Source: Streptomyces sp. SAI-135 (GTDB lineage Bacteria > Actinomycetota > Actinomycetes > Streptomycetales > Streptomycetaceae). From it: a DNA stretch of 64,000 nt. The first letter of the stretch is position 1, and each line of letters opens with the position of its first letter. The notes beneath the pieces are model-generated. The model did no database searches and was not told the origin of the DNA. It saw only the letters and a list, made by a program, of their open reading frames with translations. Shown piece by piece: positions 54,937-62,700 of this stretch. The translations under genes and the position numbers were made by a program. Location of the stretch: NCBI RefSeq assembly GCF_029893805.1, contig NZ_JARXYP010000002.1:7254001-7318000 (forward strand), read 5' to 3'.

Positions 54937-55599
54937 GTGATCAGGGTGGCGCTCGTCGACGACCAGGCGTTGATGCGGGCCGGGTTCCGGGCCCTGCTCG
55001 AGGCCGAGGACGGTGTCGAGGTGGTCGGGGAGGCGGCGGACGGGGAGTGCGGTGTGGAGCTGGTGCGGGAACAGGTGCCCGACATCGCGCTGATCGACGT
55101 GCAGATGCCGGTGATGACGGGCATCGAGGCGACCCGGCGGATCGCCGCGGACCCGGAGCTCGCGGGGGTCCGCGTGGTGATCCTCACCAACTACGGCCTC
55201 GACGAGTACGTCTTCGAGGCGCTGCGGGCGGGCGCGAGCGGCTTCCTGCTGAAGGACACCGAGCCGGCCGACCTCCTCCAGGCCATCGAGGTGGTGGCCC
55301 GGGGCGAGGCACTGCTGTCGCCCGCGGTCACCCGCACCCTGATCGGCGAGTTCGTCGCACGCCCCCCGGACCGCTCCACCGCCCCCGGTCTGGAGTGCCT
55401 CACCCGCCGCGAACGCGAGGTCACCGCCCTGGCCGCCCGGGGTCTGAGCAACGAGGAGATCGCCGAGCACATGGTGATCAGCCCGCTCACCGCCAAGACG
55501 CACATCAGCCGCGCGATGACGAAGCTGGGCGCGCGGGACCGGGCCCAACTGGTCGTGTTCGCCTATGAGTCGGGGCTGGTGACGGCACGGAGCGCCTGA
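54937..55599 (+). CDS. NarL/LuxR-type response regulator
   Basis: 220 aa from the GTG at 54937, with GGAGG seven bases upstream. Receiver domain: VDDQ pocket, phosphoacceptor Asp54 in DIALIDVQMP, VVILTNYGLD and FLLKDTEPADLL. LuxR helix-turn-helix: LTRREREVTALAARGLSNEEIAEHMVISPLTAKTHISRAMTKLG. It is the likely partner of the kinase ending at 54417. The target genes are unknown. Confidence 0.9.
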   Translation: MIRVALVDDQALMRAGFRALLEAEDGVEVVGEAADGECGVELVREQVPDIALIDVQMPVMTGIEATRRIAADPELAGVRVVILTNYGLDEYVFEALRAGASGFLLKDTEPADLLQAIEVVARGEALLSPAVTRTLIGEFVARPPDRSTAPGLECLTRREREVTALAARGLSNEEIAEHMVISPLTAKTHISRAMTKLGARDRAQLVVFAYESGLVTARSA

Positions 55600-55718
55600 C
55601 GGCCGCACGCCCCTGCGCAGGACCCCCGTTGCGGCTGCCGATGCGCGAGGAGATCCCCGGCCCGCCTGGGGGGGCCTCCGATCGGAAGGGGCCGAAGCCC
55701 CGTCGGCCGGGAACCGCG

Positions 55719-56777
55719 TCAGATGGCTTCGTGGGGCCAGCCGAGCAGCCGGGCGCCGATCACCGCCGTCTGGAGCATGTAGCGGTGGGCGGGGTCGGCA
55801 GGGTCGGCGCCGGTGAGTTTGTGAATGCGTTCCAGACGGTAGGTCAGGGCCCGCACGCTGAGGGTGAGGCGCCGCGCGGCCTCGGCGGCGACGCAGCCGG
55901 AGTCGAAGTACGCGGTGAGGGTGTCGAGGAGCGGCTGTGCGCCACCGCGGGCCGTGGTGAGCGGTCCCAGTGTGTCGACGACGAGGTCCGCCATGGCTTG
56001 GCGGTCGCGGGTCAGGACGGGGTAGACGAGCAGGTCGGCGGCGCGCAGCACGGGCTCGTCGAGGTCGAGGCGTTCGGCCAGTTCGAGCGCGTTGAGCGCC
56101 TCCTCGTAGGACTGGACGACACCCCCGGGTCCGGGCTGGGGGCGGCCGATGGCGACCCTGCCGCCGTCGGTGGCGGCGTGCGCCTGCTTGGCGAAATAGG
56201 TGAGGACCTCGTTCTGGTGGCCGGGGGCGATGCACAGCAGACGGCCGTCCTTGGTGGTGAGCAGTACATTGCGATCGCCGAAGCGGGAGATGAGCGCGCG
56301 CTCCACCTGCCGGGCCACCGGGTCGCCCTCGTCGTAGGCGGCGCTGCCCTGCCCGACGGCGACGGCGTGGGCGTGGGAGAGGCGCAGGCCGAAGCGTTCG
56401 GCACGCTCGGCGAGGCGGCCGAGGTCACTGCGGCCGTAGAGGAGGTCGTCGATGAACTCCCGGCGGGCGGCCTCTTCCTGGCGTACGGCGAGCAGCTGGG
56501 CGCGTTCGTACCCCTCGGCGAAGGCGTCGACGACCTGCTGCACGGCGGCGAGCGCCTCGTCGGCGGAGCCGGGGGTGCCGGGCCAGGCCGTGCGGGCGGC
56601 GGTCAGGTGTGCGCTGATCAGGGCGCGCAGTCCGTGGCCTGCTTCCGCGGCCTGTTCCCCCAGCGTGCGGCGGGAGACGATCTCGTCCCGGGTCAGGCGC
56701 CGGCCGGTGGCGGACACCTCGGCGAGGATGCGGTCGTAGCCGTCGAGATACTGCTCCGGAATCTCCCGGTCCGTCAC
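55719..56777 (-). CDS. PucR-family helix-turn-helix regulator
   Basis: 352 aa. Lacks the PucR ligand domain of the 44.5-kb protein. It has a helical N-terminus (DGYDRILAEVSATGRRLTRDEIVSRRTLGEQAAEAGHGLRAL), a central GGDEF-like region (ERFGLRLSHAHAVAVGQG, NVLLTTKDGRLLCIAP, RVAIGRPQPGPGGVVQSYEEALNALEL) and the C-terminal PucR HTH (LDTLTAYFDSGCVAAEAARRLTLSVRALTYRLERIHKLTG). Divergent from the flotillin operon with about 250 bp between them, it is a candidate regulator of that operon and of itself. Confidence 0.85.
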   Translation of the reverse strand: MTDREIPEQYLDGYDRILAEVSATGRRLTRDEIVSRRTLGEQAAEAGHGLRALISAHLTAARTAWPGTPGSADEALAAVQQVVDAFAEGYERAQLLAVRQEEAARREFIDDLLYGRSDLGRLAERAERFGLRLSHAHAVAVGQGSAAYDEGDPVARQVERALISRFGDRNVLLTTKDGRLLCIAPGHQNEVLTYFAKQAHAATDGGRVAIGRPQPGPGGVVQSYEEALNALELAERLDLDEPVLRAADLLVYPVLTRDRQAMADLVVDTLGPLTTARGGAQPLLDTLTAYFDSGCVAAEAARRLTLSVRALTYRLERIHKLTGADPADPAHRYMLQTAVIGARLLGWPHEAI

Positions 56778-56799
56778 GTCGTCCCCCGGATTCTTGACG

Positions 56800-56865
56800 T
56801 GCCGGTAACGGTTTCTTGGCGGTCACCGGCATGCAGACCCTAATGAACACTGCCGGGAACCGGCA
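56800..56865. promoter_or_regulatory. cluster of TGCCGG half-sites upstream of the PucR gene
   Basis: TGCCGGT (56800-56806) pairs with ACCGGCA (56825-56831) across 18 bases, and TGCCGG-GAA-CCGGCA (56851-56865) is a compact dyad of the same half-site. All lie 23-88 bases before the PucR ATG. A plausible autoregulatory operator array that could also affect the divergent operon. Confidence 0.5.
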
Positions 56866-56919
56866 ATGCGCGCCCGGCACCCGCCGGTGCAGCATGGTTC
56901 GCGGGGAGCACGGCGGATG

Positions 56920-56959
56920 ATTCCGGTGCCGGGCCCCGGCAGGGGCCCGGCACCGGAAT
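56920..56959. promoter_or_regulatory. perfect 18-bp hairpin upstream of the flotillin operon
   Basis: Arms 56920-56937 (starting ATTCCGGTGCC, ending GGGCCCC) and 56942-56959 are perfectly complementary over 18 bp around the loop GGCA. No gene ends here on either strand: the PucR gene runs away to the left and the membrane-protein gene starts 65 bp to the right. So it is more likely a leader-RNA structure or operator than an ordinary terminator. There is no T-tract. Confidence 0.8.
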
Positions 56960-56978
56960 CCGGACGGAACGTGCCCGG

Positions 56979-56994
56979 CGGAACGCGAGTTCCG
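56979..56994 (+). promoter_or_regulatory. GNRA-capped hairpin in the leader of the flotillin operon
   Basis: CGGAAC-GCGA-GTTCCG: 6-bp perfect stem closed by a GCGA (GNRA-class) tetraloop, 19 bases after the 18-bp hairpin and 30 bases before the ATG at 57025. GNRA loops are stable and can make tertiary RNA contacts, which favours an RNA role. Confidence 0.5.
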
Positions 56995-57024
56995 TGCACC
57001 GCGTGCGAAGAGGGGGACCGGGGG

Positions 57025-57516
57025 ATGCGGACCATGTTGGCAGCGGCTACGGGCCTGCCCACGATCCTGTTGACCGCCGCCCTCGTCGTGGTCGTCTGCT
57101 TCTGGCTCCTGGTCGCCGTGGGCGTCGCCGGCCCCGACAGTTTCGACACGGACGTGGACCTGCGGGCGTGGCGCATGGGCGGGGTGCCCGTGGCGGTCGC
57201 CCTCTCCGTGCTGACGGTGCTCGCCTGGTCCTTGAGTGTCGGCGCGGCGGTCGTGATCGCCGTGACGGCGCCCCCCGAGCCGTTCACCGGGCTGCTCGGC
57301 ATGGTCGTACCCGTGGGGGCACTGCTGGTCGCCTGGGCCACGACCCGTCTGCTCGTGCGGCTGTTGCACCGACTCTTCCCGGACGAACCCGCGCCGCCCG
57401 TACCGAGTGCGGCTCGCGGGAGCGGTGGCCCGGAGCCACGAGGCGCCGGGAGCCGCGATCTCCACCGGGGCGTGCCCCCTGTCGCCGTGCGCCGGCCGCG
57501 GGACCGCGCCGCCTGA
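57025..57516 (+). CDS. small membrane protein preceding flotillin (YqiJ-like position)
   Basis: 163 aa from the ATG at 57025 with AGAGGGGGA seven bases upstream; a longer frame opens at 56866 but would start before the hairpins. Three hydrophobic segments: about 9-35 (LPTILLTAALVVVVCFWLLVAVGVA), 52-77 (VPVAVALSVLTVLAWSLSVGAAVVIAV) and 83-108 (FTGLLGMVVPVGALLVAWATTRLLVRL), then a Pro/Arg-rich cytoplasmic tail. In E. coli the flotillin YqiK is preceded by the membrane protein YqiJ; this gene has the same position and a similar hydrophobic N-terminal layout, but I see no OB-fold (NfeD-like) domain, so it is shorter than YqiJ. Probably the membrane partner of the flotillin. Confidence 0.75.
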   Translation: MRTMLAAATGLPTILLTAALVVVVCFWLLVAVGVAGPDSFDTDVDLRAWRMGGVPVAVALSVLTVLAWSLSVGAAVVIAVTAPPEPFTGLLGMVVPVGALLVAWATTRLLVRLLHRLFPDEPAPPVPSAARGSGGPEPRGAGSRDLHRGVPPVAVRRPRDRAA

Positions 57517-57587
57517 GTCCCGGCGCCGCCGGGGCCCGTCACCGGCCTTCCTCACGCTCACTTCCCTTACGCCCCAAGGACGTTGCC

Positions 57588-59621
57588 ATGGTTGCCATGT
57601 TCGTGGGCATCGGCGCGCTCGTCGCCGTCTGCCTCGTTGCCGTACTCGTCGTCTCCCAGCTGTTCCGCAAGGTGGAGCAGGGCAAGGCGCTGATCGTGTC
57701 CAAGCTGCGGAAGGTCGACGTGACCTTCACCGGACAGGTCGTGCTGCCGGTGCTGCACAAGGCCGAGGTGATGGACATCTCGGTGAAGACCATCGAGATC
57801 ACCCGGGCCGGCAAGGACGGTCTGATCTGCCGGGACAACATCCGCGCGGACATCCGGATCTCGTTCTTCGTGAAGGTCAACAAGACGGCCGAGGACGTGG
57901 TCAAGGTCGCCCAGGCCGTCGGCACCGCTCGGGCCAGCGACCGGGACACGCTGCAGGAACTGTTCCACGCGAAGTTCTCCGAGGCACTGAAGACCGTCGG
58001 CAAGCAGCTGGACTTCACCGACCTGTACACCAAGCGTGAGGAGCTCAGGTACCGGATCATCGAGGTCATCGGCGTCGACCTCAACGGCTACCACCTCGAG
58101 GACGCGGCGATCGACTACCTGGAGCAGACGCCGCTCACCCAGCTCGACCCGGCCAACGTCCTGGACGCGCAGGGCATCCGGAAGATCACGGAGCTGACGG
58201 CCGTCGAGCACGTGCGCACCAACGAGGCCCAGCGCACCGAGGAGAAGGAGATCACCCGGCAGAACGTCGACGCCCGTGAGGCCATCCTGGAGCTGGAGCG
58301 CCGCCAGGCCGACGCCGAGATCAAGCAGCGGCGGGAGATCGGCACCGTACGGGCACGGGAGGAGGCGGAGACCGCGCGGGTGGTGGAGGAAGAGCGGCTG
58401 CGGTCCCAGGGCGCGTTCCTGAGGACCGAGGAACAGCTCGGCATCCAGCGCGAGAACCAGGCCCGCGAGGTCGCCGTGGCCGCGAAGAACCGCGAACGGG
58501 TCATCGCCATCGAGAACGAGCGCATCGAGAAGGACCGGATGCTCGAAGTCATCGCCCGGGAGCGGGAGACCGAGCTGACCCGGATCGCCGCCTCCAAGGA
58601 GGTCGAGGCGGAGAAGCGGGAGATCGCCGAGGTCATCAGGGAACGGGTCGCGGTGGACCGTACGGTCGCCGAGCAGGAGGAGTCCATCAAGAAACTGCGC
58701 GCCGTCGAGGAGGCCGAGCGCGGCCGGCGGACGGTGGTCATCGCCGCCGAGGCCGCGGCGCAGGAAAAGCTGGTCAAGGACATCAAGGCCGCCGAGGCCG
58801 CCGAGCAGGCCGCCGTCCACCGCGCCGCCGAGGAACTCACCCTCGCCGAGGCCCGGTTGAAGAGCGCCGACCTCGACGCACGGGCCAAGCTGCGTCTGGC
58901 CGAGGGCATCCAGGCCGAGACCGCCGCCGAGGGCCTCGCGTCCGTGCAGGTGCGGGACAGGGAAGCCGAGGTCATCGAGAAGACCGGCCGTGCGGAGGCC
59001 GAGGCCACTCAGGCGCGGATGCGGGCCGAGGCCGAAGGCGCCCGGGCGAAGGTGCTCGCGGAGGCGGAGGGCATCAGCGAGAAGCTCAAGGCCGAGGCAG
59101 CCGGTCTTACCGAGAAGGCCGCCGCGATGGCCGCCCTCGACGACGCGTCCCGTGGCCACGAGGAGTACCGGCTGCGCCTGGAGGCCGAGAAGGACATCCG
59201 CCTCGCGGGGCTGGACGTCCAGCGCCAGGTGGCCGAGGCGCAGGCAACGGTGCTGGCCACCGGGCTGGAGAACGCCGACATCGACATCGTCGGCGGGGAC
59301 TCGGTCTTCTTCGACCGGCTGATGTCCTCGATCGCGCTGGGCAAGAGCGTCGACGGTTTCGTCCAGCACTCCGAAACCGCCCAGGCGCTCGCGAGGCCCT
59401 GGCTGGACGGTACGTCGGACTTCACCGACGACCTCAGCCGCGTCCTCGGGTCCGTCTCCACGGCCGACGTGCAGAACCTGACCGTCTCCGCCCTGTTGAT
59501 GAAACTCATGAACAACGGCGGCGCGAACGCCGGGCAGTTCCGGCAACTCCTGGACAGGGCAGGCGAGCTGGGCCTCGCCGACACCTCGCTGACCGCCCTG
59601 AACGGCAGCGCCAGGGGCTGA
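57588..59621 (+). CDS. YqiK-like flotillin family protein
   Basis: 677 aa, ATG with AAGGA seven bases upstream. One N-terminal membrane helix (about 5-24, FVGIGALVAVCLVAVLVVSQ). SPFH/band-7 domain about 35-190 (LIVSKLRKVDVTFTGQVVLPVLHKAEVMDIS, CRDNIRADIRISFFVKVNKTAEDV, GVDLNGYHLEDAAIDYLEQTPL). Residues 200-560 are a very long Glu/Arg/Ala coiled coil (EIKQRREIGTVRAREEAETARVVEEERL and on). The C-terminal domain has DIDIVGGDSVFFDRLMSSIALGKSVDGFV. Flotillins form membrane-bound cages or lipid microdomains. A hairpin then separates it from the giant ATPase gene. Confidence 0.92.
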   Translation: MVAMFVGIGALVAVCLVAVLVVSQLFRKVEQGKALIVSKLRKVDVTFTGQVVLPVLHKAEVMDISVKTIEITRAGKDGLICRDNIRADIRISFFVKVNKTAEDVVKVAQAVGTARASDRDTLQELFHAKFSEALKTVGKQLDFTDLYTKREELRYRIIEVIGVDLNGYHLEDAAIDYLEQTPLTQLDPANVLDAQGIRKITELTAVEHVRTNEAQRTEEKEITRQNVDAREAILELERRQADAEIKQRREIGTVRAREEAETARVVEEERLRSQGAFLRTEEQLGIQRENQAREVAVAAKNRERVIAIENERIEKDRMLEVIARERETELTRIAASKEVEAEKREIAEVIRERVAVDRTVAEQEESIKKLRAVEEAERGRRTVVIAAEAAAQEKLVKDIKAAEAAEQAAVHRAAEELTLAEARLKSADLDARAKLRLAEGIQAETAAEGLASVQVRDREAEVIEKTGRAEAEATQARMRAEAEGARAKVLAEAEGISEKLKAEAAGLTEKAAAMAALDDASRGHEEYRLRLEAEKDIRLAGLDVQRQVAEAQATVLATGLENADIDIVGGDSVFFDRLMSSIALGKSVDGFVQHSETAQALARPWLDGTSDFTDDLSRVLGSVSTADVQNLTVSALLMKLMNNGGANAGQFRQLLDRAGELGLADTSLTALNGSARG

Positions 59622-59627
59622 CCGGCC

Positions 59628-59672
59628 CGCGGTCCGGAGCTGCCGCACAGGGGACGGCAGCTCCGGACCGCG
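59628..59672 (+). promoter_or_regulatory. perfect 18-bp hairpin between flotillin and ATPase genes
   Basis: Arms CGCGGTCCGGAGCTGCCG (59628-59645) and its complement (59655-59672) enclose CACAGGGGA. It starts six bases after the flotillin stop and ends 28 bases before the ATPase ATG. No T-tract follows. It could be a partial terminator or a processing/stability element that sets the flotillin to ATPase ratio. Confidence 0.8.
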
Positions 59673-59700
59673 TTCGATCCGACGTTCGGAAAGGGATCCC

Positions 59701-62700
59701 ATGACCACCGGTCTGGACACCGGCACGTACGACGTGCTGCGCGACCGGCTCTCCGCGCAGGCCGCCGAGCTCGCCCGCCGCGTCGAGGCGCTCAACGAGC
59801 GCCGCATGGAGGAGTTCGGGTCGACACGGCTCCAGCTGGCCGGCACCGAGCGGCTGCGCACCGAGCACTCCTGCGTGCCCCGCGACATCGTCGCCATCGG
59901 CGACACACTGCTGTTCGGCCACACCATCCCCCTGGCTACCGAGCCCGGGTCGGCCGTCGGCGACGTCCTCGCGCTGTACGACCGTGACCTGCACCGGCTG
60001 CCCGACGACGCCGTGCCCGGCCTGCTCGACGACCCGGCCTTCCAGCGTGAGTTCGCCGCCCTCCACCGCTACTACCGCCAGGCCCGCCTGCTGCGACTGC
60101 GCCGCCTCGAAGGCAAGCTGCTGGCCGTCTTCCGGACCGGCGAGAAGGCCGACGACATCCGCGTGCTGCGCTGGGCGCTCACCGACGACGGACGGGCCGG
60201 CTTCCTCGACGCCCGCGGCGAACGCGACCACGTCCTCCCGCCGTCCCACGACTTCCCGTGGACGCGGACCACCCGGGAACACCACGTCCTCGGCCGCCAC
60301 CCCCATGTCTCCATCGAGGGCGAGGTCTTCGTCGACACCGTCGGCGGCACCCTGACCGTCAAGATCGACAACAACACCGAGACGGGCGAGGGCATCCATG
60401 CCGAGCCGGTCGCCGAGCCGCTTCAGTCCCTTGCCGACGCGGACATCAGGTACGCGCGCGTGGGGGCCCTCGTCCTGATGGACGTGCTGCCCTACAAGGA
60501 GGACGTGCACCGCTGCCTGGTGTTCAACACGCTCACGAAGAGCGTCGTCCGCCTCGACGGTCCGGGGCAGGCGTGCCGGCGGCTTCCCGAGGACCAGGGC
60601 ATCGTCTTCCCCGGCGGATACTGCCTGGCCACGGGCGAGCACCGGACGTTCGACGGGCTCGACACCGAGGGACTGGAATGCGAACGGGTGGTCCGCTCAC
60701 CCAACGGCGAGGACGTCCTCTACGCCTTCCACGCACGCGTGGACGGCCGCAGCCTGCTGCTGCCCTACAACACGATCCGCAAGGAGGTCGCCACCCCGCT
60801 GTCCTGCCAGGGCTGGGCCCTCTTCGACGACGGCACGCTGATGATCCTGCGCGCCGACGACGACGAACCGCAGCGGCTGCACCCCGTCCAGTCGTGGAAC
60901 TCCCCGTACGTCTCGGACACCCACGCCGCCACCAGACCGACGGCCGGCCCGCTCGCCCGGGTCGGCAACGCCGACCTCGTCCGCGGCATCTCCGACTGCC
61001 TCTCCATCACGCGCGCGGTCGCCGTGACCACCCCCACCAGCGAGGTGTACGAGGCTCTGGCCGCCGCCTGCGTCCGGGCCACCGACGCCCACCACTGGCT
61101 GAGCGAGCCCGCACTCGGTGACCTGCACGAGCCGCTCACCCAGGTGCGCGCCACGGCCGAGCAGGTGCTGTCCGAGTTCGAGACCGTCCAGACCCTCACC
61201 CGTCAGGCCGCCGACGCGCTGGCCGAAGCCGCCGCACGGGTGGCGGCGGTGGTCCGGCGCCTGCGCGGCGAGGCCCCGCGCGGCGCGGCCGCCTGGGTGC
61301 GGGGTCTGACGGAACTCCGTCGCGCACAAGGGCATGTGCTCACCCTCAAGGACCAGCCGTACGCCGACACCGACCGCATCGACGAGCTCGCCGCCGACGC
61401 CGGCGCGGACCTGGCCGCCTTCGGGCAGCGGGCCGTCGCCCACCTCGCCCGCGAGGACGCCTTCGCCGACCACCGGAGCAAGGTCGGGCAACTCGCCGCC
61501 GACGCCGAAGCGATCACCACCGCCGCCGAGGCCGCGCCCGTCGCAGCCCGGCTCGACGACCTCGCCGACGGTCTGCGCACCGTGACCGAGGTCGTCGCCG
61601 GCCTCGACATCGGTGACACCACCGTCCGTACGTCCGTCCTGGAGCGGATCGCGGAGATCCTCGGCGGCGTCAACCGCGCCCGCGCCACCCTCGACGGACG
61701 CCGCCGCACGCTTCGCGACCGAGAGGGGCGGGACGAGTTCGCCGCCGAGTTCGCGCTGCTCGGCCAGGCCGTGACCGGTGCGCTCGCCGCCGCCGACAGA
61801 CCCGAGGCGTGCGACGAGCAACTCGCCCTCCTGCTGGTGCAGATGGAGAACCTGGAGTCCCGGTTCGCCGAGTTCGACGACTTCCTAGGCCGGCTGGCGG
61901 ACCGACGCGACGAGGTCCACGAGGCGTTCTCCGCCCGCAAGCAGACCCTCGCCGACGCCCGCGCCCGCCGCGCCGAGCGCCTGGCCGACTCGGCGGGGCG
62001 TGTCCTGCGCACCGTCGTCCGCCGAGCCGGCACGCTCGCCGACGCGGACGCGATCGCGACGTACTTCACCTCCGACCCGATGGCCGCCAAGGTCCGCCGC
62101 CTCACCGACGAACTGCGCGAACTCGGTGACGGGGTCAGGGCCGAGGAACTGGACGGCCGGCTGCAGGCCGCCCGCCAGGAGGCGTTGCGCGCCCTGCGCG
62201 ACCGCACCGACCTCTACGCCGACGACGGCCGCACCCTCCTCCTGGGCAGCCACCGCTTCGCCGTCACCACCCAGCCCCTCGACCTCGCCCTCGTCCCGGA
62301 CGGCGACACCCTCGCCTTCGCGCTCACCGGCACCGACTACCGCTCGCCCGTCACGGACCCCCGGTTCGCCGCCACCCGGCCTTACTGGGACCGCCCCCTG
62401 CCGTCCGAGTCGCCCGAGGTCTACCGCGCCGAGCACCTCGCCGCCCGGCTGCTGGACGAACACGGGCCGGACGTGCTCGCGCAGGCCGATCTGCCCGCCG
62501 TCGTCCGGGAGGCGGCACAGGCGGCGTACGACGAGGGCTACCAGCGCGGTGTCCACGACCACGACGCGGCCTCGATCCTCGCCGCGCTGCTGCACCTGCA
62601 CGAGGACGCCGGTCTGCTCCGTCACGAGCCCGCCGCACGAGCCGCCGCCCAACTCTTCTGGGCGCACGGCACGACGGCCGAGGAGCGCGACGGCTGGACC

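Noticed and set aside
52966..56235. 1,089-codon open frame on the minus strand
   Set aside because: Antisense to the kinase and response regulator and crossing other real genes; composition is pure shadow.
56920..56959. Ordinary terminator of the PucR gene
   Set aside because: The PucR gene is transcribed away from the hairpin, so it cannot terminate that transcript.
57588..59621. Phage or defence-island membership of the flotillin operon
   Set aside because: No integrase, restriction, toxin or other defence gene is adjacent in the visible part, and base composition matches the rest of the chromosome.
59668..59690. tRNA T-arm-like sequence (GTTCGATCC)
   Set aside because: No acceptor, D or anticodon arms around it; it is the flank of the 18-bp hairpin.
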